Source: Marinifilum_A sediminis (GTDB taxonomy: Bacteria; Bacteroidota; Bacteroidia; Bacteroidales; Marinifilaceae). Taken from it: a stretch of DNA of 64,000 bases. The stretch is from NCBI GenBank assembly GCA_947496465.1, contig CANMCX010000007.1, forward strand, positions 62,001 through 126,000, written 5' to 3'. Below, one piece after another: positions 46,743 through 55,806 of the stretch (the stretch's first letter is position 1; each line of letters begins with the position of its first letter). The position numbers and the translations under genes were made by a program. The notes beneath the pieces are model-generated. The model did no database searches. It worked only from the letters and a program-made list of their open reading frames with translations, and had not been told where the DNA came from.

Positions 46743-47033
46743 AATAGATTATTAGTTAGCAATTGGTATATGGTAGCATAAAAATAGGGAAAATAGTTGA
46801 ATTTGCACTAAACAAAAAAATAGGTTAAAATTGATTTATCATAGATTAACGATCCTTTACCTGAATTAATCATATATTGATCCTATTTACCTTTTAATAA
46901 ACTTCATAAATGCTTAGTAAAATTTAAAATAAATTAAGCTTGCTAAGGGCTTTATGTTTGAATAGTTAAAATTATTATTTTAAACAATATCAAGTTTGAT
47001 TGATGAATTCAAACAAACTTTCCCATTACCACA

Positions 47034-49640
47034 CTAAAAATCGAACTGAAGACCAAAAGTAAATATTCTTGCCTGAGGATAATTATTGTAATCAATTCCA
47101 TTTGGTGCTTCAGGATTTAATCCCTTATAATCAGTAATTGTAAAAAGATTTTTCCCCCCTGCATAAAAACGTGCTTTAATATCTTTGCCTAAAAACTGCT
47201 TAAATGAATAACCAATTGTAAAGTTCTCCATACGTACAAAAGATGCTTTCTGTACATAGTAATCCGAAAAATATGGTCGATATTTAAAGTTAGTATACAG
47301 AGCATCTTTTGTCCTGTTATCAGGCAACAGACCAAAAGTCCCCAAATAAGCATCTATATTATTATACATATAATTTCCTATTGCGGAACGTAATTTAAGA
47401 TTAACATCCCAATTTTTATATTGGATATTGGATGTAAATCCAATTAATATTTTAGGTTCTGCACTTTTATAGAATCGTCTATCACTGTGATCTACACTCC
47501 CATCATTATTAACATCTTTGTACATCCCCTCTATTGGTTTACCATTACTATCATATACTTGCTTAAGGACATAATATGAGTTATATGTTTCCCCTGTTGC
47601 TGTATACTGAATTGTACTACCATAACCTGTAATCGGGTTGTTTACAGTTAGGAAATATTCAAAATTATTAAATTCGTTCCTATTGTAATTTGCATTAAAA
47701 TGTAAAGTCCAATTTAAATCTTTAATAACAATTGGAACCGCAGAAACTGTGAATTCAATTCCCTTATTATCAAATTGTCCATCATAAATAGTCTTTGTAC
47801 TATGACTAGAACCTGAATATACATCAACCTCAAAAGGTAAGTTTTTACTTTTTTCAATATATCCTTCAATTACCGCATTCAAACGACCATTAAAAAAACT
47901 CATATCAACACCGATATTACTTGTATAAATTCTATTCAGATAAGCTTTTACTGAGGACTTATTTCCTTTTCCAATAAGTCCATGTCCCAATCTAATTCCA
48001 ATGTTGTTTACATATGAAGTTTTCCTTGGTCTACTCAATAATTGATATGACACTCCTGCCGATGCAGAATAAACTTTTTCATTCCAATCTTCATCAGTAT
48101 CCATTCTATAATTTCCAATAACAGAAAGTTTATCCGTTAATTCAATAGATAATCTCCCATACAAGGATTCCATTTTACTACGTAAATGAGTAAATTCAGT
48201 CTCGAGACTAAAGTAAGAATCACTAAGATTATTAAGATAATTTTGATCCAATATCTGATAACCAAAATTCTCAATATTGTAATCATTCTTATTAATAGAA
48301 TTACTGGCGGTAATTTTTCTTTTTTTTAATCTATCCGTTTGCTTTATATATCCTATACTAACATTTAAGGCTGATATAAGAGTGTTAAACTTTTTTTGAT
48401 AATTTAATCCTCCTTTAAACAAGTTAGAATTCAGATCAAATGTGTTAGCATTAGCCTCAATAAAAATTTCATTATTCATATAGTATCGGCTAGCCTGAGC
48501 ATTATATGATTTATCATTAGATTTATTCTTGCCTAAGTAAATTTCTGCATTTACACCTGGTAAAAAAGGTACTTCATACTCTGCTTTAAAGTTGATAGTC
48601 CAATTTCGCTGATCAATTTCATTTTCTGAATTATTCAAGATATTAAGAGGATTACCTTGTCCAATATAAGTGTTGACCTTAAGAGGATACTCTTCTGATT
48701 CCTGAATAGATAAAGGTAATGTTGGATTAAATCGCATAGCAGCGTAATAAGCATCCAAATTACCAAATGAATGATCAACTCTAGACGTACCAAATCCAAA
48801 GCTCAATTTCAATCGATCCTTAAAAAGTAACCTGTTTAAATTTAATCGACTAGTCCACCTAGCATAATCAGATTCTTTTAGTACACCTTTCTGCTTATCA
48901 TGTCCACCAGAAACACGGTAAAATGTTTTACCTATCCTACCTGAAATAGCCAAGTTTTGATGATTTCCGAAAGTAGACTGTAAAACCTCTTCCTGCCAAT
49001 CAGTATCAGAATTTCCCAACATTGTCAAATATTCAGAATAAGAAGAAGGCAAATATGTATTCATTGCTGATTTATAATGGTTTGCATTTAAAACATCAAC
49101 TGTATTGCTTCTACTCGATATTGATACTGAGTTATCAAAACTTATTGAAATAGGTTTTTTACCAGTACTTTTTTTACTTTTAATAATTAATACACCATTA
49201 CCCGCCTGATATCCATATAAAGCGATATCCGCTGCATTCTTTAAAAATTCTATAGATTCTATATCAGCAGGATTTATCGTATTTAGAAAATTACCAAATT
49301 CCTCAGGCTGTACTAATATTTGGATACCATCAAAAAAAACCAACGGATGATCGCCCTTACTATACAATGAAGATACACCACGTGATTGAAATTTATATGA
49401 CGATCCTGGATCACCATTAAGTTTTGTTATACTCAAACCTGATATTTTACCTAAAAATAATTCCTGTACCGATAGTATCAAATCAGTATTTTCGTTTTTA
49501 ACAACGGTAGTTAAATAATTTTTGGTTGTATCTCTTTTGTTCTTCTCTGCAATTTCATACTCTATGATGGTTGCTTCTACATTTATTACTTGAGAACAGA
49601 GATAAATCAATGTTAAAATAATTGATTTATTCATAATCAA
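47034..49640 (-). CDS. Orphan SusC/RagA-like TonB-dependent outer-membrane receptor
   Basis: The 868-residue protein has a signal peptide (about 3-23) and starts its plug domain soon after (SVQELFLGKISGLSITKLNG; RGVSSLYSKGDHPLVFFDGI; NPADIESIEFLKNAADIALY), followed by a large barrel ending ARIFTFGLQFDF. The usual N-terminal carboxypeptidase-regulatory domain is missing, and no SusD partner gene is adjacent. It lies 291 bp upstream of the C39 exporter gene on the same strand. It may import or export a substrate related to that exporter, but this is inferred only from position. Confidence 0.84.
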   Translation of the reverse strand: MIMNKSIILTLIYLCSQVINVEATIIEYEIAEKNKRDTTKNYLTTVVKNENTDLILSVQELFLGKISGLSITKLNGDPGSSYKFQSRGVSSLYSKGDHPLVFFDGIQILVQPEEFGNFLNTINPADIESIEFLKNAADIALYGYQAGNGVLIIKSKKSTGKKPISISFDNSVSISSRSNTVDVLNANHYKSAMNTYLPSSYSEYLTMLGNSDTDWQEEVLQSTFGNHQNLAISGRIGKTFYRVSGGHDKQKGVLKESDYARWTSRLNLNRLLFKDRLKLSFGFGTSRVDHSFGNLDAYYAAMRFNPTLPLSIQESEEYPLKVNTYIGQGNPLNILNNSENEIDQRNWTINFKAEYEVPFLPGVNAEIYLGKNKSNDKSYNAQASRYYMNNEIFIEANANTFDLNSNLFKGGLNYQKKFNTLISALNVSIGYIKQTDRLKKRKITASNSINKNDYNIENFGYQILDQNYLNNLSDSYFSLETEFTHLRSKMESLYGRLSIELTDKLSVIGNYRMDTDEDWNEKVYSASAGVSYQLLSRPRKTSYVNNIGIRLGHGLIGKGNKSSVKAYLNRIYTSNIGVDMSFFNGRLNAVIEGYIEKSKNLPFEVDVYSGSSHSTKTIYDGQFDNKGIEFTVSAVPIVIKDLNWTLHFNANYNRNEFNNFEYFLTVNNPITGYGSTIQYTATGETYNSYYVLKQVYDSNGKPIEGMYKDVNNDGSVDHSDRRFYKSAEPKILIGFTSNIQYKNWDVNLKLRSAIGNYMYNNIDAYLGTFGLLPDNRTKDALYTNFKYRPYFSDYYVQKASFVRMENFTIGYSFKQFLGKDIKARFYAGGKNLFTITDYKGLNPEAPNGIDYNNYPQARIFTFGLQFDF

Positions 49641-49730
49641 TAAGATATTTAAGTAAGTGGTATTATTACTAAACTATATAAATATCCATAATTCATCTAA
49701 AATAATTCATTATTTAAACTAACCCTAGAT

Positions 49731-49764
49731 AAAAAACCCCATTCGATAATATCGAATGGGGTTT
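49731..49764 (-). terminator. Rho-independent terminator of the Crp/Fnr gene
   Basis: AAACCCCATTCGATA (49734-49748) pairs with TATCGAATGGGGTTT (49750-49764). On the minus strand the A-run at 49731-49736 becomes the T-run. It lies 19 bases past the crp-like stop. Confidence 0.88.
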
Positions 49765-49782
49765 ACATATATTCTTAATATC

Positions 49783-50493
49783 TTATATCAATCCACCGGT
49801 TTTTTTAAGTGCATTGCTATTAATTATCTTAATTTTTCTACCGTTTAATTCAATCAGTTTATCTGATTTAAACTCCGATAGCAATCGAATAACCGATTCG
49901 GTAGCCGTACCTACCATATTGGCGAGTTCTTCACGCGTAAGCGATATTTTAAGGGTTCCTTCATCATTTAGACCAAAGGTATCCTCTAAATGCACTAAAA
50001 CTTCTGCCAATCGTTCACGAACCGTTTTTTGTGCAATATCAGTAATGTAATTGTTGGCTTCACCCAATTCGTTACAGGTCATTTTCATCAACTCCAGCGC
50101 AAAGTTGGAATTCTCCTGAATCAACTTGGTTAATACTGTACCTGGAATAAAACTTACCATTGCATCTTCAATCACCTTTGAAGAAGTACAAAATCGCTCC
50201 TGACTTAACACCGATCTAAAACCAATTAAATCACCAGGTTTGGCAAATCGCAATATCTGCTCCTTACCTTCCAGTCCGGTTTTAAACACTTTTAGTATGC
50301 CCGAATACAAAAAATAGCATCCTTTGGCAAAGTCACCTTCTTTATAAAGAACACTTCCTCGTTTTTGGAAATGTACATCTTCGTCCCAGAACAGAAGATT
50401 CTTATCATCTACCGAAAGATCAGGAAACCGTTCGGTGAATTTATCTGCTAATTGATTGCAATTAGGAAGAATTAAATTTTGCTTCATTTTCAA
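49783..50493 (-). CDS. Crp/Fnr-family transcription regulator
   Basis: The 236-residue protein has a cyclic-nucleotide-binding-type beta-roll (about 25-140, YKEGDFAKGCYFLYSGILKV, RFAKPGDLIGFRSVL), a dimer helix and a C-terminal HTH (KISLTREELANMVGTATESVIRLLSEFK, about 183-210). The Fnr iron-sulphur cysteine set is not present, so it is not an obvious oxygen sensor. It is divergent from the OsmC gene; an 11-bp inverted repeat lies between them. The effector is unknown. Confidence 0.9.
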   Translation of the reverse strand: MKMKQNLILPNCNQLADKFTERFPDLSVDDKNLLFWDEDVHFQKRGSVLYKEGDFAKGCYFLYSGILKVFKTGLEGKEQILRFAKPGDLIGFRSVLSQERFCTSSKVIEDAMVSFIPGTVLTKLIQENSNFALELMKMTCNELGEANNYITDIAQKTVRERLAEVLVHLEDTFGLNDEGTLKISLTREELANMVGTATESVIRLLSEFKSDKLIELNGRKIKIINSNALKKTGGLI

Positions 50494-50808
50494 CTTAATC
50501 TGAAATCACTAATTAGAAATACTATGCTATACTAAATACATCAAATAATGTGCTTAAAATCCACAAAATAAAGGTGGACGTTTTGCTGTGTTTGTTTGTT
50601 GCTAATTCTAAGCTCACCTAGTTTAGAATTAGCTCTAAATATACTAATTTAAGTTTTACTTCTCCAATAGCTTTTGCTAAGTTGGTTTCAAATTAAACTT
50701 TTATTTTTATAGATAAACAGAAATAGGATTAAAAAATAAGTTAGGAATATATTATCAGGTCGTATAACTTGCTACTTGTAACTTTACATTTAAAACACTT
50801 TAATAAAT
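50494..50808. other. Divergent intergenic region (315 bp) between crp-like and osmC-like genes
   Basis: I see no gene. It holds GCTAATTCTAA (50601-50611) and its inverted copy TTAGAATTAGC (50623-50633) with an 11-nt spacer, a candidate operator or leader hairpin, and a weak -7 element TAACTTTA at 50779-50786 for the osmC-like gene. Confidence 0.55.
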
Positions 50809-51228
50809 ATGAAACACACTGTAGAGATGTCGTGGTTAGATAATCTAGCCTACGAGGCAGATATGGATGGACACAAAATAATAACTGATGCCGGTACTGA
50901 TATTGGTGGTGACGATAAAGGTTTCCGTCCAAAAAAACTAATGTTAACTGCTCTGGCGGGTTGCACAGGAATTGATATGGCAATGATTCTCAAAAAAATG
51001 AGAGTGGAAGTTCGTGATATTAAGGTCGCAGTTCATGGAGAATTAACTGAAAGTCAACCAACTTATTACAAGAATATGCACGTTGTTTACGAATTTTTTG
51101 GCAAAGATCTTCCTAAAAAGAAAATAGAACGTGCCGTAAAATTATCCGAAGAAGAATATTGTGGTGTTAGTGCGCTTTATAAGCAAGTTATTCCGGTTAC
51201 CTCCGAAATTATTTATCACGAAGAGTAA
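50809..51228 (+). CDS. OsmC/Ohr-family protein
   Basis: The 139-residue protein follows the OsmC-like pattern: RPKKLMLTALAGCTGIDMAM (about 42-61, first redox Cys) and LSEEEYCGVSALYKQ (second Cys). Two cysteines at this spacing mark thiol-dependent peroxidases that reduce organic hydroperoxides; many OsmC-like members have other or unknown roles. It is a single gene, divergent from the Crp/Fnr gene, which may regulate it. Confidence 0.87.
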   Translation: MKHTVEMSWLDNLAYEADMDGHKIITDAGTDIGGDDKGFRPKKLMLTALAGCTGIDMAMILKKMRVEVRDIKVAVHGELTESQPTYYKNMHVVYEFFGKDLPKKKIERAVKLSEEEYCGVSALYKQVIPVTSEIIYHEE

Positions 51229-51362
51229 AAGTAAAATCCAAATCTCGAATTCCAAAAATGTTACATATTGGGATTTGGGATTTGATTATTGGTATTTTCT
51301 TAACTAAAAAATGCCATCCGTAAGGACAGCATCTTTTATAATGGTTGTATAAATAATCCTTA

Positions 51363-52385
51363 TTAAAACCCTCCAGCAGTAAATTGCTCAAGGAAACGGA
51401 TATCATTCTCGAAGAACAAACGCAAATCTTTAATACCATATTTTAACATGGTAATACGTTCAATTCCCATTCCCAATGCAAATCCCGAATATTTTTTGCT
51501 ATCGATACCGTTTAATTCCAATACATTTGGATCAACCATTCCACAACCCAAAATCTCAAGCCAACCGGTTCCTTTACAAACGTTACATCCTTTACCTCCA
51601 CAAAGCGAACAGGTAACATCAACTTCTGCCGATGGCTCAGTAAATGGGAAATAAGATGGACGCAAACGAATCTCTGTTTTCTCTCCAAAGAATTCTTTAG
51701 CGAAATAAGTTAAGGTCTGCTTCAAGTCTGCAAATGAAACTTTCTCATCAACATAAAGTGCTTCAATTTGGTGGAAGATACAGTGAGCTCGAGCCGAAAT
51801 AGCTTCGTTACGAAATACTCTACCTGGAGTTAAACAACGAATTGGCAACTCCATTTCCTGTAAATCGTGTACCTGCACCGATGAAGTATGTGTACGTAAA
51901 ATTACATCTGGCTCTTTCTCAATAAAGAAAGTATCCTGCATATCACGAGCTGGATGTTCTTCAGGGAAATTTAATGCTGAGAAATTGTGCCAGTCATCTT
52001 CAATCTCTGGTCCTTCGGAAATTGTAAATCCTAGGCGTGCAAAAATCTCGGTAATCTCGTTTCTCACCAACGATAATGGATGACGAGAACCTAACTTTAC
52101 AGGATCACCAGACAAAGTCAAATCCAAACCTGATTTTACGAATTCTGCACCGGTAAAACTTTCTTTTAAAGCATTTACCTTATCCATAGCAGCAGTTTTA
52201 AGCTCGTTTAAAGCTTTCCCAACTGCCTTTTTCTCTTCATTCGGCACAGTTTTAAAATCAGCAAACAGCGAAGCAATGCTACCTTTTTTACTAAGGTGCT
52301 TAATTCTGAACTGTTCAACCTCTTCAAGTGTTGTAGCCGAAAATCCGTTCAGCTCTTCAAGTAGATTATTTATTTTGTCAAGCAT
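51363..52385 (-). CDS. pheS: Phenylalanyl-tRNA synthetase alpha subunit
   Basis: The 340-residue class II synthetase subunit has an N-terminal coiled coil (about 1-80) and class II motifs: motif 1 SLVRNEITEIFARLGF; motif 2 PGRVFRNEAISARAHCIFHQ; motif 3 GFALGMGIERITML. The DTFF and RTHTSSVQ segments form the active site. A Cys4 zinc-like segment CSLCGGKGCNVCKGTGW interrupts the catalytic region, as in many bacterial PheS. The beta subunit gene is not in the window. Monocistronic appearance. Confidence 0.95.
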   Translation of the reverse strand: MLDKINNLLEELNGFSATTLEEVEQFRIKHLSKKGSIASLFADFKTVPNEEKKAVGKALNELKTAAMDKVNALKESFTGAEFVKSGLDLTLSGDPVKLGSRHPLSLVRNEITEIFARLGFTISEGPEIEDDWHNFSALNFPEEHPARDMQDTFFIEKEPDVILRTHTSSVQVHDLQEMELPIRCLTPGRVFRNEAISARAHCIFHQIEALYVDEKVSFADLKQTLTYFAKEFFGEKTEIRLRPSYFPFTEPSAEVDVTCSLCGGKGCNVCKGTGWLEILGCGMVDPNVLELNGIDSKKYSGFALGMGIERITMLKYGIKDLRLFFENDIRFLEQFTAGGF

Positions 52386-52477
52386 GATATAACTTCTTTA
52401 TTTATTGCAATGGTCGGCAAAGTTACAAAAACTTTTTCCTCAACAATCAAAAGCGAATGGCTAAATAGCAAAAGCTC

Positions 52478-53302
52478 TTAATACTTTAAAATTTTAACTT
52501 TCATTTTCACATCGGTATAGGGTCTGTCGTTCGCGTCGGTTTTAAGATTGGCAATTTTATCTAACACATCTAAACCGCTAATAATTTCACCAAATACCGT
52601 GTAATTGTTATCTAAATGCGGCACACCTCCAACAGTCGTAAATGCCTTTCTTTGTTCAGGAGTAAACTCCAAGCGTTCTCTTGAACTGTTGTAATCAAAC
52701 TCAATATCTTCTTTTATTTTTTTTGCAATAGTACGAAACTCGTCCACTGCTTTTGCCTTTTTTAAAGAATCCAAAACAGCTCTTTTACTTTTGGTTAAAT
52801 GTCTTTTAACTATTTTTTTTCGTATTGGACCATTAATCTTCTTCTCCATTGCATTTAATTCCTCTTCTGTAAAAACCCGACCGTGTGCAATGTAAAATTG
52901 TGATACATCTGATTCTTTAAAAAGATTTACTTTATCGGGCTGGCGTGGAGAAGCAATCGCTCCCTTTTTATGAAAGTATTTAGTATTAAATTCTGATTGT
53001 ATAGATCTATTTGCATCTCCATATCCAATTGTTTTACCGGCAGGTGCATTTCTCGAATCCTGTGAACCACCTTGAGCCACAAAACCTTTAATTACACGAT
53101 AAAACAAAGTCCCATCGAAATGTTTATTCTCAATTAATTGTAGAAAATTCTGTCTGTGCTTAGGTGTTTCCTTGTAAAGCATCAATTTCATATTTCCCAA
53201 ATTGGTTTCTATTAAGATGATAGAATTTGTCGTCTGAGAATAACTCTTATTACAAGTAAAGCCTATTAGAAGTAGAACCAATAGTATATTTTTAATCCTC
53301 AT
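52478..53302 (-). CDS. Periplasmic cyclophilin-type peptidyl-prolyl isomerase with insertion
   Basis: The 274-residue protein has a signal peptide (LVLLLIGFTCNKSYS) and a cyclophilin core split by an insertion: LIETNLGNMKLMLYKETPKH, RQNFLQL, GTLFYRVIKGFVAQGG and, after about 75 charged helical residues (about 140-215), TTVGGVPHLDNNYTVFGEII. It catalyses prolyl isomerisation in the envelope. A second, similar cyclophilin with the same insertion lies directly upstream (103 bp), so the pair is a tandem duplication. Confidence 0.9.
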   Translation of the reverse strand: MRIKNILLVLLLIGFTCNKSYSQTTNSIILIETNLGNMKLMLYKETPKHRQNFLQLIENKHFDGTLFYRVIKGFVAQGGSQDSRNAPAGKTIGYGDANRSIQSEFNTKYFHKKGAIASPRQPDKVNLFKESDVSQFYIAHGRVFTEEELNAMEKKINGPIRKKIVKRHLTKSKRAVLDSLKKAKAVDEFRTIAKKIKEDIEFDYNSSRERLEFTPEQRKAFTTVGGVPHLDNNYTVFGEIISGLDVLDKIANLKTDANDRPYTDVKMKVKILKY

Positions 53303-53361
53303 GAAATTTCAATTTTAAAAATCTGAACTAAGATAAACGATGCTAATTTTATAACAAAAAA

Positions 53362-53385
53362 AGCCCTGCTAAAATGCAGAGCTTC
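53362..53385 (-). terminator. Probable terminator of the second cyclophilin gene
   Basis: GCCCTGC and GCAGAGC form a stem with one mismatch, and an A-run precedes it on the plus strand (T-run on the minus strand). It lies about 20 bases past the stop codon. Confidence 0.6.
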
Positions 53386-53405
53386 CTTCTATATTTAATT
53401 CTTTA

Positions 53406-54218
53406 CTATTGCAGAATGTTAATTTTCATTGATACATCCTCAAGTGGACGATCGAATTCATCTTTCTTCACTTTAGCAATACTATCTATTAATTCAATTC
53501 CTTCAATCACCTCTCCAAAAACAGTATAACCACCATCTAAATGAGGAATTCCTCCAACTGTAGTATAGGCTTTTATTTGCTCATTATTCAAGGTTTTCTT
53601 ACTGATATTAAATACAGAATCAACCTCAATTTGGATTTTATCAATCAATGCAGTCATTTTTTCCATTTGTCCTGCCGATTGATATTCCATGATCTTTACA
53701 GCATTCTCCTTTTGGATTTTATTGTAAATATCTGTTTTTAGCTTGCCATTAATTTTTAGAATTAAGGTATCTAAAGCACCTTCTGTATAAACTCTTCCCT
53801 GCGCCAAATAGAACTGAGAACCAGCTGACTTTTTTTCAGGATTAACATCATCACCTTCTCGTGCTGCTGCAATTACCCCACGCTTATGCATAAGCTTAGC
53901 ATTAAATTCCGCCGGAATTTGGTAACCCGGTCCACCTTCTCCTAGCCTTTGCCCAGCCTTTGCCCCTTTAGAATCAGGATCTCCTCCCTGAATCATAAAA
54001 CCATCTATGACTCTATGAAATAAGGTTCCATCGAAATAATCAGCATGTGCCAACTTTATGAAATTATCACGATGTCCAGGAGTTTCATCATAAAGCTTCA
54101 ATTTCATGGTACCATATTCAGTTTCAATTTCAACAATACGGTTGTTTATTCCCAATTCCAATTTTTGCTTACAAGAAACAAAAGCAAGTAGAACTAAAAG
54201 GTAGAGTAATTTTTTCAT
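53406..54218 (-). CDS. Cyclophilin-type peptidyl-prolyl isomerase lipoprotein
   Basis: The 270-residue protein has a lipoprotein signal with lipobox LAFVSC (Cys16). The cyclophilin core reads VEIETEYGTMKLKLYDETPG, HRDNFIKLA, LFHRVIDGFMIQGGDPDS, SAGSQFYLAQG and, after a ~70-residue helical insertion, TVGGIPHLDGGYTVFGEVIE. It is the paralogue of the downstream gene and shares its insertion point. It acts on envelope proteins at the inner or outer membrane. It is separated from the small unknown gene by 18 bp. Confidence 0.9.
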   Translation of the reverse strand: MKKLLYLLVLLAFVSCKQKLELGINNRIVEIETEYGTMKLKLYDETPGHRDNFIKLAHADYFDGTLFHRVIDGFMIQGGDPDSKGAKAGQRLGEGGPGYQIPAEFNAKLMHKRGVIAAAREGDDVNPEKKSAGSQFYLAQGRVYTEGALDTLILKINGKLKTDIYNKIQKENAVKIMEYQSAGQMEKMTALIDKIQIEVDSVFNISKKTLNNEQIKAYTTVGGIPHLDGGYTVFGEVIEGIELIDSIAKVKKDEFDRPLEDVSMKINILQ

Positions 54219-54236
54219 GAGTATGTATTTACAGTT

Positions 54237-54587
54237 TTAATTTTCAAAATATCCATTTTCCTTAAAATATTCTACAATAGAAGATTTAAGCAATAAATCC
54301 TCTTTTTCTTTGGAAAAAGGAGGAACCAGTTTGTTCTTCTTAAAAATAGTCCATTTGTTTTCATCGTAGCCTACAACCTCGTAATAATTCCATTTTATTA
54401 GAAGAGTACAAGTAGCTAAATTTATGTGATCCATTTTGTCTTGCTTAGAATAAGTCTCCTTAAAGCCCAAACCTCTTTCCTGAATGCCAATTAATAAAAG
54501 TGTACCATTCAAATCAGCATCTACATTAAAATCTTCAGAAATTTTATATAATAATTTGTTCCAATCACTTTCTAAATTATTCTCCAT
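54237..54587 (-). CDS. Small conserved-looking protein of unknown function
   Basis: The 116-residue protein is soluble, acidic and has no signal peptide. Its middle section (GTLLLIGIQERGLGFKETYS, then MDHINLATCTLLIKWNYYEV) has mixed alpha/beta character. I do not recognise a family. It begins an apparent operon with the two cyclophilins (18-bp gap). The upstream region leads to the divergent tRNA-Val genes. Confidence 0.68.
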   Translation of the reverse strand: MENNLESDWNKLLYKISEDFNVDADLNGTLLLIGIQERGLGFKETYSKQDKMDHINLATCTLLIKWNYYEVVGYDENKWTIFKKNKLVPPFSKEKEDLLLKSSIVEYFKENGYFEN

Positions 54588-54679
54588 AGTATCAATTTTT
54601 TATGACTGCTAAAATTACATCTTTCCGCCAATTTAGTGCCATCTAGAAAATATTTTTTTCATTTTTTTTAAAATTATAC

Positions 54680-54710
54680 TTGCAGGTAAAAATATTCCAT
54701 CTTATATTTG
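54680..54710 (+). promoter_or_regulatory. Promoter of the tRNA-Val pair (TTG-N20-TATATTTG)
   Basis: TATATTTG (54703-54710) is an exact TAnnTTTG, with TTG at 54680-54682 20 bases upstream, the Bacteroidota primary-sigma pattern. The first tRNA begins 18 bases after the -7 element. Confidence 0.75.
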
Positions 54711-54728
54711 CATCGCTTTTAAGGGCAA

Positions 54729-54803
54729 GGGCGATTAGCTCAGTTGGTTCAGAGCACTTGGTTTACACCCAAGGGGTCATAGGTTCGAATCCTATATCGC
54801 CCA
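54729..54803 (+). tRNA. tRNA-Val (anticodon TAC), copy 1
   Basis: 75 nt. Acceptor GGGCGAT / ATCGCCC, D stem GCTC/GAGC, anticodon stem CTTGG/CCAAG with loop TTTACAC (anticodon TAC, reads GUA), T stem ATAGG/CCTAT with loop TTCGAAT, discriminator A. The terminal CCA is not encoded. Confidence 0.97.
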
Positions 54804-54830
54804 CAAAAAGCAAAAAAATTCCCAATAAAA

Positions 54831-54905
54831 GGGCGATTAGCTCAGTTGGTTCAGAGCACTTGGTTTACACCCAAGGGGTCATAGGTTCGAATCCTATATC
54901 GCCCA
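54831..54905 (+). tRNA. tRNA-Val (anticodon TAC), copy 2
   Basis: Identical in all 75 bases to the copy 27 bp upstream, and transcribed from the same promoter. A strong terminator follows. Confidence 0.97.
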
Positions 54906-54908
54906 CAA

Positions 54909-54942
54909 AAAATCCGATCTTCAAATGAAGATCGGATTTTTT
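54909..54942 (+). terminator. Rho-independent terminator of the tRNA-Val pair
   Basis: AAAATCCGATCTTC (54909-54922) pairs with GAAGATCGGATTTT (54927-54940) and is followed by T's. Confidence 0.92.
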
Positions 54943-55239
54943 ATTTAAACTACATTTACCTTCCCCGTATTAATATATACACTTACATCTAATATTAAAC
55001 TATTCATCAAAAAAAATTATTCATTTTGCCTAAACATTTTTAAAGAAATATAGTATATTGCTTTAGTTTATGTTAATACATGTATTATTTCATTCAAAAT
55101 TCACATATATCACTAAAAAAACACCTAAATTTATTACGCTCATTTACAGCTTTTTACAGTTTAAATTGATGTTTTTTCAAAAAAAAACACTTTTTGAGGG
55201 TTACCTTTTTATTATAAAGGGAATAAAGGGATAGAAAAT
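54943..55239. other. AT-rich promoter region upstream of the second sigma-factor gene
   Basis: About 300 bp with no gene. Only the bipartite motif at its right end (55196-55230) stands out; the rest is low-complexity A/T. Confidence 0.7.
55196..55230 (+). promoter_or_regulatory. Bipartite motif upstream of the sigma-factor gene (shared with the peptide array)
   Basis: GAGGGTTACCTTTTT (55196-55210), 8-nt spacer, GGGAATAAAGGG (55219-55230), ending 9 bases before the ATG at 55240. The same 15- and 12-nt blocks with the same 8-nt spacing occur at 59694-59728. I interpret it as a promoter read by this sigma factor (autoregulation). With so short a leader the mRNA would be almost leaderless, and the AAAGGG could double as a ribosome site. 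Confidence 0.72.
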
Positions 55240-55806
55240 ATGGATTACACTACGGAGGCGATACTTGAAGGAATAAGTATGAGTAATAATGATGTATTAA
55301 ATTACATCTACAAAAAATTCTTTCCGAGTATTCGCAATTTTATAGAAAACAATAATGGGAACGAGGAGGATGCACGCGATCTTTTTCAAGAAGCTATTAT
55401 TGTAATCTATCGTAAAATGAAAAAAGAACCCTTGGTTCTTAATTGTAATTTTAAAACATACATCTATTCCATTTGCAGACTTTTATGGTTGAAGCAACTT
55501 GAGAAAAAGAAAAATAGCAATGAGGTTAATTCCGATGGTATTTTGGATAATAGATTAGACGAAGCCTCTCCTACTTATGACCAAACGGAGAAGTACAGAC
55601 TATATCAAAAACATTTCCAAAACCTTGGAGCAGATTGTAAAAAGGTACTTCAACTCGCATTGGATAAGATTTCACTAAAAGAAATAGCCGAAGTTATGGG
55701 TTATAAGAGTGAAAAGTATGCTAAAAAGAGAAAATATCAGTGTAAACAAATGCTGATTGAGAGTATTAAAAGTGATAATGAATTTAAAGAAGTATATGAT
55801 GGATGA
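55240..55806 (+). CDS. Sigma-70-family (ECF-like) RNA polymerase sigma factor
   Basis: The 188-residue protein has region 2 (NGNEEDARDLFQEAIIVIYR, about 40-59, then FKTYIYSICRLLWLKQLEKK) and a region 4 HTH (ALDKISLKEIAEVMGYKSEK, about 145-164). It lacks regions 1.1 and 3. It is followed, with overlap, by an anti-sigma-like membrane TPR gene. Its upstream motif recurs in front of the double-Gly peptide array 4.5 kb away, which suggests it drives those genes. It differs in sequence from the sigma factor at 7.4 kb. Confidence 0.87.
   Translation: MDYTTEAILEGISMSNNDVLNYIYKKFFPSIRNFIENNNGNEEDARDLFQEAIIVIYRKMKKEPLVLNCNFKTYIYSICRLLWLKQLEKKKNSNEVNSDGILDNRLDEASPTYDQTEKYRLYQKHFQNLGADCKKVLQLALDKISLKEIAEVMGYKSEKYAKKRKYQCKQMLIESIKSDNEFKEVYDG

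Noticed and set aside
46743..47033. Search for a double-Gly peptide gene beside the C39 exporter
   Set aside because: No short ORF with a GG leader was found on either strand in this gap.
54680..54928. 82-codon plus-strand ORF with two copies of SSVGSEHLVYTQGVIGSNPISPTK
   Set aside because: It is the translation of the two tRNA-Val genes; the repeat is the tRNA sequence itself.
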